From an uncultured Porphyromonadaceae bacterium (lineage in GTDB: Bacteria; Bacteroidota; Bacteroidia; Bacteroidales; Muribaculaceae), in NCBI GenBank assembly GCA_905202215.1, contig CAJKRG010000016.1, positions 1 to 49,373 on the forward strand: a DNA stretch of 49,373 nt. The letters run 5' to 3'. Positions 41,130-49,373 of the stretch are shown piece after piece. The stretch's first letter is position 1; each line of letters opens with the position of its first letter. Below the pieces are notes generated by a model. That model was not told the origin of the DNA. It saw only the letters and a program-made list of their open reading frames with translations, and did no database searches. The translations under genes and the position numbers were made by a program.

Positions 41130-43265
41130 ATGAAATCTTATCAGATTTGTGCAATGGCTCTTATTATGACAGCATGCGGCCGTCAGGCTACGCCGGAGTA
41201 TCCGGTAGCCCCCGCCGACAGCACCGTCTACGAAGCTTTCGGAATGGAAGTGAAAGACACTTACCGTCCGCTCGAAAACGACACTGCCGCCGAGACTCTC
41301 GCATGGGTCGAGGCCGAGAACAAACTTACGCAGGATTATCTGGCGCAGATTCCTTTCCGCGAGAAAATCCGTGCGCGCCTAAAACAGCTGAACAACTATA
41401 AGCGGAGCGGTCTTCCGTCGAAAGAAAACGACGGCAAATATTATTTCTATGAGAACGACGGCACAAAGAATCAGAGCGTGCTCTACCGCATGGATTCAAT
41501 CGGTGCGACACCTGAGGTATTCATCGATCCGAACGCTCTGTCGGAAGACGGTACTGTGGCTTTGACAGGCGTATACCAGAGCCGCGACGGAAAATATACC
41601 GCCTACACGGTGTCGCGTTCAGGCAGTGACTGGACCGAGATCTATGTGCTCGACACCGCTACGGGCGAATTGCTGCCCGACCATATCGAATGGGCCAAGT
41701 TCACCGGCGCCGCATGGCATGGCGACGGTTTCTATTATAGCGCCTACGATCGTCCTGAGGCCGGCAAGGAATTTTCCAATGCCAATGAGTATCACCGTGT
41801 CTATTTCCATAAGCTTGGCACGCCTCAGAGCGAAGACAAGGTTGTGTTTGAAAACCGTGAACAGCCCCTATACTTCCATACAGCGGCAACATCGCACGAT
41901 GAGAGCACTCTCTTCGTGATGGTCGGCGGTCAGGGCCATGGCGACGAGCTTTACGCTCTCGATCTCACCCGTCCGGGCGCTAAATGGGTTCAGATTGTCA
42001 AAGGTCAGGATTATACCGTCGAACCGGTCGATGTCATCGACGGCAAACTCTATCTCTTTACATCGCTCGGTGCTCAGCGCAACCGCCTCGTGCGTGTCGA
42101 CATGGCGAAGCCGGCTGTCGAGAACTGGGTTGATGTCATTCCCGAAGATCCCGATGGAGGAGTGCTCACTTCGGTGGATTTCGCCGGTCCCGACAAGATT
42201 ATCGCCGTTTTCGACCGCGATGCTTCCAACCATGCATATGTCTTCCCCCTCGAGGGCGGAAAGGCTCTCTCCGAGATCGAATTTCCGACCTACGGCACAG
42301 CCGCCTTCTCGGCCGGACGTTCTGACGACAAGGTTTTCTATTCTTTCTCGAGTTTTGTCTATCCTTCGGCGATTTTCGAGTACAATCCTGCCGACAATAC
42401 TTCCACTCCATATAAATCGACCGAAATAGAGGGTTTCAACCCCGCGGACTATGTGACAGAGCAGGTATTCTATACTTCGGCCGACGGAACGAAGGTGCCG
42501 ATGTTCACTGTACGCCATAAGGACGTGAAGCCCGACGGTAAAAATCCTGTTTATCTCTATGGCTACGGAGGTTTTGGTGTAACTCTCAATCCGGGTTTCA
42601 ATGCAAACCGTCTGCTCTGGCTCGAAAATGGCGGTATCTATGCTCAGGCCAACCTGCGCGGCGGTTCGGAGTACGGTGAGGAATGGCATGAGGCCGGAAC
42701 AAAGCTGAATAAGCTCAATGTCTTCAACGATTTTATCGCTGCGGCCGAGTATATGATATCGCAGGGATGGACCGATTCGGATCTTATCACTATTGAAGGC
42801 GGCAGCAACGGCGGCCTTCTCGTCGGTGCTACGGTCAATATGCGTCCCGATCTTTTCAAGGTTGCCATTCCGCGTGTCGGTGTGATGGATATGATGCGCT
42901 ATCATCTCTTCACTATCGGCTGGAACTGGGCTCATGACTATGGAACTGCCGACGATTCAGCCGAAATGGCCGAATATCTGCTGGCTTATTCGCCTATACA
43001 CAATATAAAGAACGACGGCACTCCATATCCTGCGATCATGGTTACTACTGCCGATCATGACGACCGTGTGGTGCCTGCCCATTCGTTTAAATATGCCGCT
43101 ACTCTTCAGGCTTCCGACACGGGCGACGCTCCGAAGCTGATCCGCATTGATTCCAAGGCCGGGCATGGCGCGGGCAAGCCAGTGGCAAAGGTTATCGACG
43201 AATATACCGATATTTATTCGTTTATCTTCGAGAATATAGGCCGCGAGCCGGCTTCGGCTGAATGA
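41130..43265 (+). CDS. Prolyl oligopeptidase (S9A) lipoprotein
   Basis: A 711-residue S9A serine peptidase cleaving short peptides after proline. The N-terminus is a lipoprotein signal (LIMTACGRQA), so it is anchored in the periplasm or exposed. The propeller spans about residues 90-430 and the alpha/beta-hydrolase domain follows; the triad is Ser in EGGSNGGLLVGA (about 557), Asp in DHDDRVVPAHS (about 643) and His in KAGHGAGKP (about 678). Length matches the family (about 700). Its stop overlaps the next gene by 4 bp. Confidence 0.95.
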   Translation: MKSYQICAMALIMTACGRQATPEYPVAPADSTVYEAFGMEVKDTYRPLENDTAAETLAWVEAENKLTQDYLAQIPFREKIRARLKQLNNYKRSGLPSKENDGKYYFYENDGTKNQSVLYRMDSIGATPEVFIDPNALSEDGTVALTGVYQSRDGKYTAYTVSRSGSDWTEIYVLDTATGELLPDHIEWAKFTGAAWHGDGFYYSAYDRPEAGKEFSNANEYHRVYFHKLGTPQSEDKVVFENREQPLYFHTAATSHDESTLFVMVGGQGHGDELYALDLTRPGAKWVQIVKGQDYTVEPVDVIDGKLYLFTSLGAQRNRLVRVDMAKPAVENWVDVIPEDPDGGVLTSVDFAGPDKIIAVFDRDASNHAYVFPLEGGKALSEIEFPTYGTAAFSAGRSDDKVFYSFSSFVYPSAIFEYNPADNTSTPYKSTEIEGFNPADYVTEQVFYTSADGTKVPMFTVRHKDVKPDGKNPVYLYGYGGFGVTLNPGFNANRLLWLENGGIYAQANLRGGSEYGEEWHEAGTKLNKLNVFNDFIAAAEYMISQGWTDSDLITIEGGSNGGLLVGATVNMRPDLFKVAIPRVGVMDMMRYHLFTIGWNWAHDYGTADDSAEMAEYLLAYSPIHNIKNDGTPYPAIMVTTADHDDRVVPAHSFKYAATLQASDTGDAPKLIRIDSKAGHGAGKPVAKVIDEYTDIYSFIFENIGREPASAE

Positions 43266-44248
43266 AAGTACGGGGTACTGTCATACTATTATTATTGTCC
43301 TGCATGGTCGTGACGTCGTTGCAGAGCTGCTTCACCGGTGTGGAAAGCACTCCGCGAATCAGCCTCAACGATGTGAAAAAGCAGCAGGCCGCGACCGTGA
43401 CCGACGAACAGCGTTTTCTCGCCGGTCTGGCACCGACACCGCCCTCGCAGTGGCGTCCGGGCTACCGTCTGCGTGTCGATGATGCCAAAATCGGCCTTGC
43501 GCTGACGTCAGCGTCGGGTTCGTCCGACAGTCTGCCGGGACGCGATCTTGTGTTCGACAGTTTTTCTCCGGCAGTATCGCTCACGGGTACTGACGCTGTC
43601 GAGATTGCGTTCCATGCCGATCTGCCGGAGGGAAGGACCGAATACTTCTATCGCGTCCCTGTCGAGATGGCGGCTCTCGACACTCTCGATGCCCTTCAGG
43701 TGCCTTTTACGGTCGATATGGAGCTTGTCGCACGAGTTGACAGTCTTATGCGTGGGCGCCGACTTTTTATCCGCACGCCTATATGGTATCGTGCCGACGG
43801 CAGTCATGAGGCTGTTTCGGGACTGCGGCATGTGCCTGTTGTGATTGACAGTGTAGTGGCCGGAGATTCGAACTATCCTCTCGGTGTCATCTTCACCCTT
43901 GCCGACGAGGCGCATGCGCGATGGCTCGGAACTGATGGGAAAAAATGTACCCGTATGGTCTATATGACCGTAGGGAAGAGCCGCGCCGCCACCCGTAATT
44001 TCGATCTTTTGTTCTCTTTCCGCGATCCGCGCGAAATATATCCCGGTATAAAAGACGACATATGGGATCTGATCGTGCGTTCGAGGGTGAAAGAGGGTAT
44101 GACCCGCGAAGAATGTCGCCTTGCGCTTGGTGCGCCGACAACACTGCGCCGCATTCCGACGTATGGCGGAATGCGGGAGAACTGGCAGTATTCCGACGGC
44201 GTCTACCTCTATTTCGATGACGGCTATCTCACGCGTTTCCGCCTATAG
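43262..44248 (+). CDS. Lipoprotein with BamE/SmpA-like C-terminal segment
   Basis: A 328-residue lipoprotein (lipobox VVTSLQSCFTG). Most of it is beta-rich with no recognised family. The last 55 residues (VKEGMTREECRLALGAPTTLRR..ENWQYSDGVYLYFDDGYLTRFRL) resemble the SmpA/OmlA fold of BamE: G-M-T-x-x-[ED]-V/C-x-x-x-[LM]-G-x-P followed by W-x-Y and V-x-F-x-x-G-x-L. This may be a BamE-like protein module without a demonstrated Bam role. It overlaps the peptidase gene by 4 bp and ends the cluster; a strong bidirectional terminator follows. Confidence 0.65.
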   Translation: MKVRGTVILLLLSCMVVTSLQSCFTGVESTPRISLNDVKKQQAATVTDEQRFLAGLAPTPPSQWRPGYRLRVDDAKIGLALTSASGSSDSLPGRDLVFDSFSPAVSLTGTDAVEIAFHADLPEGRTEYFYRVPVEMAALDTLDALQVPFTVDMELVARVDSLMRGRRLFIRTPIWYRADGSHEAVSGLRHVPVVIDSVVAGDSNYPLGVIFTLADEAHARWLGTDGKKCTRMVYMTVGKSRAATRNFDLLFSFRDPREIYPGIKDDIWDLIVRSRVKEGMTREECRLALGAPTTLRRIPTYGGMRENWQYSDGVYLYFDDGYLTRFRL

Positions 44249-44269
44249 CGCATAATCCTTTGACAATAA

Positions 44270-44315
44270 AAAGGGTGAAGACAATATCCAGCGTTTGCCA
44301 TTGTCTTCACCCTTT
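44270..44315. terminator. Bidirectional terminator between convergent genes
   Basis: AAAGGGTGAAGACAAT (44270-44285) pairs perfectly with ATTGTCTTCACCCTTT (44300-44315), a 16-bp stem with a 14-nt loop. A-rich sequence precedes and T-rich sequence follows it, so it can stop transcription from both sides. Confidence 0.9.
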
Positions 44316-44316
44316 A

Positions 44317-47300
44317 TTATTTTGTTTCTGATTTAGTAAGGGTCAAATCGGGTAACAAGACTGCCGTCTCCTCTTCTGACTTGGGTGCATCTTTGGGTTT
44401 CCACGCCACTACGAACCGGACAGATGATGATTTTACTTTGTATCCCCGTTTCTCCCAGTCGGACAGGGTTTCCTGCATTTTAAATGATAGTTTGGCGACA
44501 GCTCTGTTGTCTCGTATATTATATAGGAAGGAATTTTTATAAATAAGACTGTCTCCACCTCGTAACTCTAAGATATCTTGTTTTTTGTCTTTAAAAAATT
44601 TCAGATAGACATCCTTGTGGGATAGTTGGAGAACTATTTCTTCAGGCATTTCATATTCATGGCTGTCTGTATGATAGTGGTCTGAATTCAAATTGTTAAA
44701 ATAAGCACCGTTTGTATGTATGAACAGGCGATTTTTCGCACGGGTCATTCCGACGTAATAACGTCGTCTGAGTTCATCATTATCGGGATATTTATTTGAG
44801 ACAAGCATATATACGTCGTCAAATTCTCTTCCTTTGGCTTTATGTATTGTCGATACGACTACATCTGCATCTGAAATGTCACAGAAATCTTCTATGGAGG
44901 ATTCGAATATAAATTCTTTGAGATCAGTGAGATATTTGGCTTTATTAGTTTCTGCGAATTGCGAGAGACAACGTTTTAAATATGTCAGACAAGTGCTTCT
45001 CTCATATGTGGTGAAGGCCTTATGTTTGGCTTCTTCCCATAATTCATCTGAAATCAGAGGCGTTTTTATCCGGTTTTCTATGTATTTTAAGAAAAATCTT
45101 ATTTCAGCCATGTCCCAAAAATAGAAACCGTCTGTTGATTGAATCAGCTTACTGTTCACGCCATGTTTTCGTAGAAGGCCCATTATTATTAAAGCCTCTT
45201 CGTTTGTTTGTGTGAGAACACAAGAAGTGCCGTTCCCTTTATGGATGAGCAGATTTTCAACGAGGGGGCGGTACATATATTTTGACAGATGGTGTGTTAT
45301 TTCCACATATCCATCTTCTTTTTTCATGGAGGTAATCGGCGTACATTTAATACGTTTTGTAATTTTTTCTGCAAATTCGTTTGCGAAAGCTACCGGATGT
45401 CGGGCACTTCGGTAATTTTCGGTCATCTCGACCAGCCGACTGCCACGTTCTTGTGTGAGCCGATACATATAGTCCGAATCTGAGCCGCGGAATTCATATA
45501 TATTCTGGTCATCATCGCCTACCGCGATCACGCGCATTTCTTCGTTATTGTTCATCAAGGCTTTGATTAATGCATGTTCCTCGGCTCCCATATCCTGGGC
45601 TTCGTCTATTACCAAAACGGTTTTGCCTATTTTATTAGGTTCTGCTTCTCCTTGCGAAATCATTTCAGCAGCTTTAGCAACGACATTTTTGGAATCTTCA
45701 AGATTTCCTATTCGACCTAAAAGATCAAAACAATATGAATGGAATGTTTTGATTTCGACAAAATGGGCCGCATTGCCAATTAAACCAATAAGTCTCTGCT
45801 TGAATTCAGTTGCAGCCGCTCTCGAGAAAGTAAGCATCAAGAGTTGTTCGTGTTTCACATCTTCAAGCATGACAAGAGAGGCGAGTTTGTGTACCAATAC
45901 ACGAGTTTTACCGCTCCCCGGGCCTGCGGCCACAACAATACAACGCGATTCCTTATCGGAAATAATCTCCATCTGGCGTGCTGACAGTGCCCCGAATAAA
46001 TGATTGTATTTTTGGGGTGTTACGTTTCGTTGTATTTCCCCAAGTCGATCACCCTTAAAATATTTGGCTACAAACTTTTTATAATCCATCTGAAAATAAT
46101 CGCGAACGTATTGCAGGGCCGCCTGATAATCTTTCATCATCAGATTGGCGTATTCTCCCACAATATGTATTTGCTGGATTTTTAGTTTATAGAATTCATT
46201 CAGAAGTTTGTAATCATCCTGTTTATATCTCGATTTGCTGTCTTTGATTCGCTGGATGTTCATAGCATTGTAAAGAACCAGAAATCCGCCTTCGAGTTTC
46301 AATGCACCGATTTTTGACAGGTAAAGCAGAGCTTCCTCTACATCCTCCAGCTGGATATCGTCCACATACCCAAACAGCGACTGCGAATTCGCTTTTAGTC
46401 TGTTTAAAAGTTCTACTACAGAAAATTGAATTGGTTTGGTTCTGTCATCTTTGTCGTTTGTTCCCGAGGCGATGTTATAAAGCCATTTTATAGTGAAGTG
46501 ACTTATCTCCAGTCGTTTTTCAAAGCGTCTCAGAGTGGATTCGATGTTTGCCTGACGGCTGAGAGTCATGCTATGGTTTGCAGCTTCCCTTTTATGTGTA
46601 TATCCCTTTACGGTCAGGAAATAAAGCAGGGTGCGTATGTCTTTTTCTTTGGACGTGTTTATTCCATTATTCACAGCATTCTCGTTGAGCTGTTTGCACG
46701 AAATTTGCAAGGATTCGTCGGGGATATTGTCCAGAATATATTTTTCAAGCCGGGCAAACCGATCCAGAAGCATTTGCGATTTCCGCTCTGAATCTCCGGC
46801 TTCCAATAGATATGCGGATATGTCTTTCGAATCGGCCAATATTCCTTCTTGCCTCATACGTTCGACGATGGATATGACGTCTCGTTTTCTAAGGCCTAAT
46901 ATATCTGCCAGATAGTCGATTCTGGATTCTGCTTCCGAGTCCTGAGCTTTGGCAATGTGCTTTTGGGAGATCAGCGATTTGATGACACGGACTGCTTTTT
47001 CTGTTTCGTCGGAATCGAATAGCAGGGAGGCGGAAATGCGTGTTCTTGCTTCGTCCATATTTTTGACAGTGATTCCGGTCGCATATACATGTGGTACGTT
47101 GTTTCCTCTTACAAGGTATCCGCTTTGCTCCAATGTCGCCAATGCCGTTCGTACACGGGTCTCTATGTCCGACACAGAATCATCCCAGCCAGCCTGTCTT
47201 GCAATTTCGAGAGCAGAACAGCTGATTTTCGTACGTTGGCGTGTAAGATCTTTGACTGCTTTCCAGATCTGTTGTATTTCGCTGATGCTTAGTTTAGTCT

Positions 47301-49203
47301 GATTGAGCAATATAAAATGTTTGTCGAGGTCATTATCGTTGAACAGAACATGACAACGGGCGCTAAGATTCGGATCGCGTCCGGCTCGGCCAGCTTCCTG
47401 TACATAATTTTCCAATGAATCTGAAATATCATAATGCACGACAAGACCGACATCTTTTTTGTCGACCCCCATGCCGAAAGCGGATGTAGCTACGATTATA
47501 TTTGCCTGTCCATTCATGAACGCTTCCTGATTCGCTATTTTTTCTTCGGCTTCCATCTGTCCGTTGAATGGCAAAGCCTTGTAGCCATCTTTGGTCAGGC
47601 GTCCGGCAAGTTCTTTTGTCCTTTTGGTGCGGGAAACGTAAACGATGGTCGGACATACGGATTCGGCAATCAGTTCCCGAAGTTTCAGATACTTGTCATT
47701 ATCACTTTCTGTATGTATTACAGAATATTGCAGGTTGGTTCTGGTTGCTTTGGAGGCAAATATGTCTAAGTTCAGATTTAGAGTCTGTTTAAAATAATCG
47801 CAAATATCCTGAATTACTTTCTGTTTTGCGGTTGCTGTAAAACATGATATCGGTATTGGATATTTGCATTTCTTCTTTTCCTGATATTTTTGGATAAATT
47901 TACCGATATAGAGATAATCAACTCTGAAATCGTGTCCCCAGGAGGAAAAACAATGAGCTTCATCGATAACGAATCTGACTACATGACGTGCCGACAGAAT
48001 TTTTTCAATAGTCTTCGACCGAAGCATCTCAGGCGATATATACAATAAGGATGCATCTCCATTATATACTCTTTCTATGGCAAGAGCTCTTGAGATCGGA
48101 TCCAGCATTCCGTTTATCGTCACAGCGTCTGTAATGCCTCTTTCTGCGAGATTGTCGACCTGATCTTTCATCAGAGACTGTAGCGGGGAGATAATCACAG
48201 TCAGACCATGGACGGAACGAGCCGCCATGAATGCCGGCAATTGAAAAGTCAGGGATTTACCGCCGCCTGTCGGAAATATGGCCAATAATGATTTCCCTCC
48301 GACTCCGGCTCTGGCAGCCCGCTCCTGCAAGGGTTCGCCTTCATAAGTCCGGAAATCATTGTATCCGAAAAAGGTTTTTAGATTATAGTGTAAGTCGAGC
48401 TGTTTTGAGCAGTAATCGCATCCTTCCATGCATACAGTGTGTCGCAGCAACTTGACAATATACTCAACTTCGGGATAATTATGGAGCACCCAACCCGGGG
48501 TAACTGAGCGATGATCGATGGTTTCGATCAGAGCCAAGGCATATGCTGTCCCGCAAGGATATTGTCCTATGAGTGTGTCGAAATCGGCGTTGCTGCATAT
48601 CTTCCCGGCGTATAGCACTTTTATTAAGTCGGTTATTCCTTTGTCGACAGACTCTGCATTTACCAGTCTTAGGAAACCTTCAAATTCTTTTTTCCCTTTA
48701 AGCAGAGATGCAAAAAGTATTTGTTTTTCTTTTGACCAGGAGTGCCACCTGTTAAGTTCGTCTAATAATAAGTCGTGCGCATTTCTGCAATCATTCACAG
48801 GGTTGTTGATCTGTTCACTGATCAGTTTGTCATCTTTTATAAGTCTATGATAGGGCCGTTCAGGAAATAACAAAGGAGAAAAATAAAGCGTATCGACTAA
48901 AGTCCATTGATGAGGTTTATCGTTGAACAGATATTTGGCATCATGATTTATTATGTTGTGACCGCATATATAATCACAGTCACGGATAAAATCGAACAGA
49001 GCATCTTTTGAGTTCTGATGGAAAGCAGTACCATCGTATTTGAGTGCTCCTATATCGTGTATTTTATAATCTTTCATACCGACCTCGATGTCTACTATGG
49101 CGTAATTTTGTCCGCTGAATGAAGTATGGTCGGTTTGATTATCGATTATATTTGTTTTTTCATCAGTTTTCCTGATTCCGATCAGCTTGCTCCATATAGA
49201 CAT
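44317..49203 (-). CDS. Exonuclease-RecQ-UvrD tripartite helicase fusion
   Basis: The 1628-residue protein joins three DNA enzymes. Residues 33-150 carry a DEDDh 3'-5' exonuclease (D38-x-E40 in VDIEV, D88 in HNIINHD, H143-x4-D148). A Cys cluster (C258, C262, C265) precedes an SF2 RecQ helicase: Walker A FPTGGGKS (310-317), DEAH box VIDEAHCFSSWGHDFR (from about 412) and QEAGRAGRD. A winged-helix/HRDC-like middle follows without the typical RecQ zinc cysteines. The C-terminal 550 residues are an SF1 UvrD/Rep helicase: AAGPGSGKT, TFSRAAATEFKQRL, VIDEAQDM, GDDDQNIYEFRG, STIHKAKGREFDDV and YVGMTRAKNRL. All catalytic motifs appear intact. AT-rich codon use and an orphan position suggest acquisition. 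Roles in recombination repair or phage defence are possible; neither is shown. Confidence 0.9.
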   Translation of the reverse strand: MSIWSKLIGIRKTDEKTNIIDNQTDHTSFSGQNYAIVDIEVGMKDYKIHDIGALKYDGTAFHQNSKDALFDFIRDCDYICGHNIINHDAKYLFNDKPHQWTLVDTLYFSPLLFPERPYHRLIKDDKLISEQINNPVNDCRNAHDLLLDELNRWHSWSKEKQILFASLLKGKKEFEGFLRLVNAESVDKGITDLIKVLYAGKICSNADFDTLIGQYPCGTAYALALIETIDHRSVTPGWVLHNYPEVEYIVKLLRHTVCMEGCDYCSKQLDLHYNLKTFFGYNDFRTYEGEPLQERAARAGVGGKSLLAIFPTGGGKSLTFQLPAFMAARSVHGLTVIISPLQSLMKDQVDNLAERGITDAVTINGMLDPISRALAIERVYNGDASLLYISPEMLRSKTIEKILSARHVVRFVIDEAHCFSSWGHDFRVDYLYIGKFIQKYQEKKKCKYPIPISCFTATAKQKVIQDICDYFKQTLNLNLDIFASKATRTNLQYSVIHTESDNDKYLKLRELIAESVCPTIVYVSRTKRTKELAGRLTKDGYKALPFNGQMEAEEKIANQEAFMNGQANIIVATSAFGMGVDKKDVGLVVHYDISDSLENYVQEAGRAGRDPNLSARCHVLFNDNDLDKHFILLNQTKLSISEIQQIWKAVKDLTRQRTKISCSALEIARQAGWDDSVSDIETRVRTALATLEQSGYLVRGNNVPHVYATGITVKNMDEARTRISASLLFDSDETEKAVRVIKSLISQKHIAKAQDSEAESRIDYLADILGLRKRDVISIVERMRQEGILADSKDISAYLLEAGDSERKSQMLLDRFARLEKYILDNIPDESLQISCKQLNENAVNNGINTSKEKDIRTLLYFLTVKGYTHKREAANHSMTLSRQANIESTLRRFEKRLEISHFTIKWLYNIASGTNDKDDRTKPIQFSVVELLNRLKANSQSLFGYVDDIQLEDVEEALLYLSKIGALKLEGGFLVLYNAMNIQRIKDSKSRYKQDDYKLLNEFYKLKIQQIHIVGEYANLMMKDYQAALQYVRDYFQMDYKKFVAKYFKGDRLGEIQRNVTPQKYNHLFGALSARQMEIISDKESRCIVVAAGPGSGKTRVLVHKLASLVMLEDVKHEQLLMLTFSRAAATEFKQRLIGLIGNAAHFVEIKTFHSYCFDLLGRIGNLEDSKNVVAKAAEMISQGEAEPNKIGKTVLVIDEAQDMGAEEHALIKALMNNNEEMRVIAVGDDDQNIYEFRGSDSDYMYRLTQERGSRLVEMTENYRSARHPVAFANEFAEKITKRIKCTPITSMKKEDGYVEITHHLSKYMYRPLVENLLIHKGNGTSCVLTQTNEEALIIMGLLRKHGVNSKLIQSTDGFYFWDMAEIRFFLKYIENRIKTPLISDELWEEAKHKAFTTYERSTCLTYLKRCLSQFAETNKAKYLTDLKEFIFESSIEDFCDISDADVVVSTIHKAKGREFDDVYMLVSNKYPDNDELRRRYYVGMTRAKNRLFIHTNGAYFNNLNSDHYHTDSHEYEMPEEIVLQLSHKDVYLKFFKDKKQDILELRGGDSLIYKNSFLYNIRDNRAVAKLSFKMQETLSDWEKRGYKVKSSSVRFVVAWKPKDAPKSEEETAVLLPDLTLTKSETK

Positions 49204-49268
49204 ATTGTCAAATAAGCTTAGATATTATTCATTTGATTAATTAATGTAGGGATAATTCCCATAGGTTA

Positions 49269-49276
49269 CAAAAGTA
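49269..49276 (-). promoter_or_regulatory. Candidate -7 box for the helicase fusion
   Basis: Minus-strand TACTTTTG about 66 bp upstream of the ATG; the -33 region is only T-rich. A second box TAATTTTG (plus 49340-49347) lies further upstream. No gene is recognised in 49204-49373. Confidence 0.45.
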
Positions 49277-49373
49277 CTAAAAAAAAGATAAATGGCTTCA
49301 GTAAATAAATATATCCTATGCAGGTTCAACTGGCAAGTGCAAAATTAGCGATTTGTTTGAAGAACTCGGTCTT

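Noticed and set aside
1..49373. tRNA, rRNA, CRISPR arrays, integrases or IS transposases
   Set aside because: No tRNA cloverleaf, rRNA segment, regularly spaced repeat array, or transposase/integrase motif was found by reading; a tRNAscan or CRISPR search could still reveal a missed element.

Overview
The window looks like a chromosomal segment of a gut Bacteroidales bacterium, most likely of the Muribaculaceae type. This is inferred from gene content and promoter style, not from a marker-gene match. Signs are repeated TTTG-N19/20-TAnnTTTG promoters (the Bacteroidota -33/-7 pattern), few Shine-Dalgarno sequences, TonB-dependent and OMP-type beta-barrel proteins ending in Phe, a GH92 mannosidase, a lipoprotein TamA homologue (TamL), an lspA-DUF4296 pair, and S16/S2 proteins with low-complexity tails. 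Most of the window has GC-rich codon use. Two parts, about 35.2-37.5 kb and 44.3-49.3 kb, are visibly more AT-rich and carry accessory genes.

Layout. 0-5.4 kb (+): GH92 glycosidase and a large outer-membrane receptor-like protein. 5.4-15.0 kb (-): a tightly packed run ileS - dksA/traR-like - lspA - DUF4296 lipoprotein - small protein - TonB-dependent receptor - beta-barrel protein - alpha/beta hydrolase, with a likely terminator between ileS and the rest. 15.2-18.1 kb (-): rpsP, then glpK-glpF for glycerol uptake. 18.3-20.9 kb (+): a two-gene K+ uptake system (TrkH-like channel and RCK subunit). 20.9-25.4 kb (-): orphan sensor kinase and TamL. 25.46-25.73 kb (-): a structured non-coding RNA with its own promoter and terminator. 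25.8-29.5 kb (-): metY-metX-hom, the homoserine/methionine branch, preceded by a Met-rich leader peptide and attenuator. 29.6-31.8 kb (-): murI, pgi. 32.0-35.1 kb (+): rplM-rpsI-rpsB-tsf. 35.1-37.5 kb: an AT-rich island on the minus strand (palindromic repeat, CoiA-like protein, amber-interrupted secreted protein, XRE regulator with candidate operators). 37.6-44.25 kb (+): recR-GNAT, then a cell-envelope cluster (C11 protease lipoprotein, MscS channel, prolyl oligopeptidase, lipoprotein). 44.3-49.2 kb (-): a 1628-residue exonuclease-RecQ-UvrD fusion.

The strongest discovery is the region between murI and metY. A perfect promoter starts a roughly 200-nt leader encoding a 34-residue peptide with 10 Met residues, nine of them within residues 11-27. 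A GC-rich hairpin with a U-tract lies just before metY. The last codons of the peptide (GTGCCGGTTT) are perfectly complementary to the 5' arm of that terminator. This is the full logic of translation-coupled transcription attenuation sensing charged Met-tRNA, controlling metY-metX-hom without a SAM riboswitch.

Other points of interest are the orphan structured RNA near 25.6 kb, the amber codon inside an otherwise intact gene at 36.5 kb, an XRE regulator whose promoter is studded with CAATTG-centred repeats, the triple-enzyme helicase fusion, and candidate leaders around the ribosomal protein genes.
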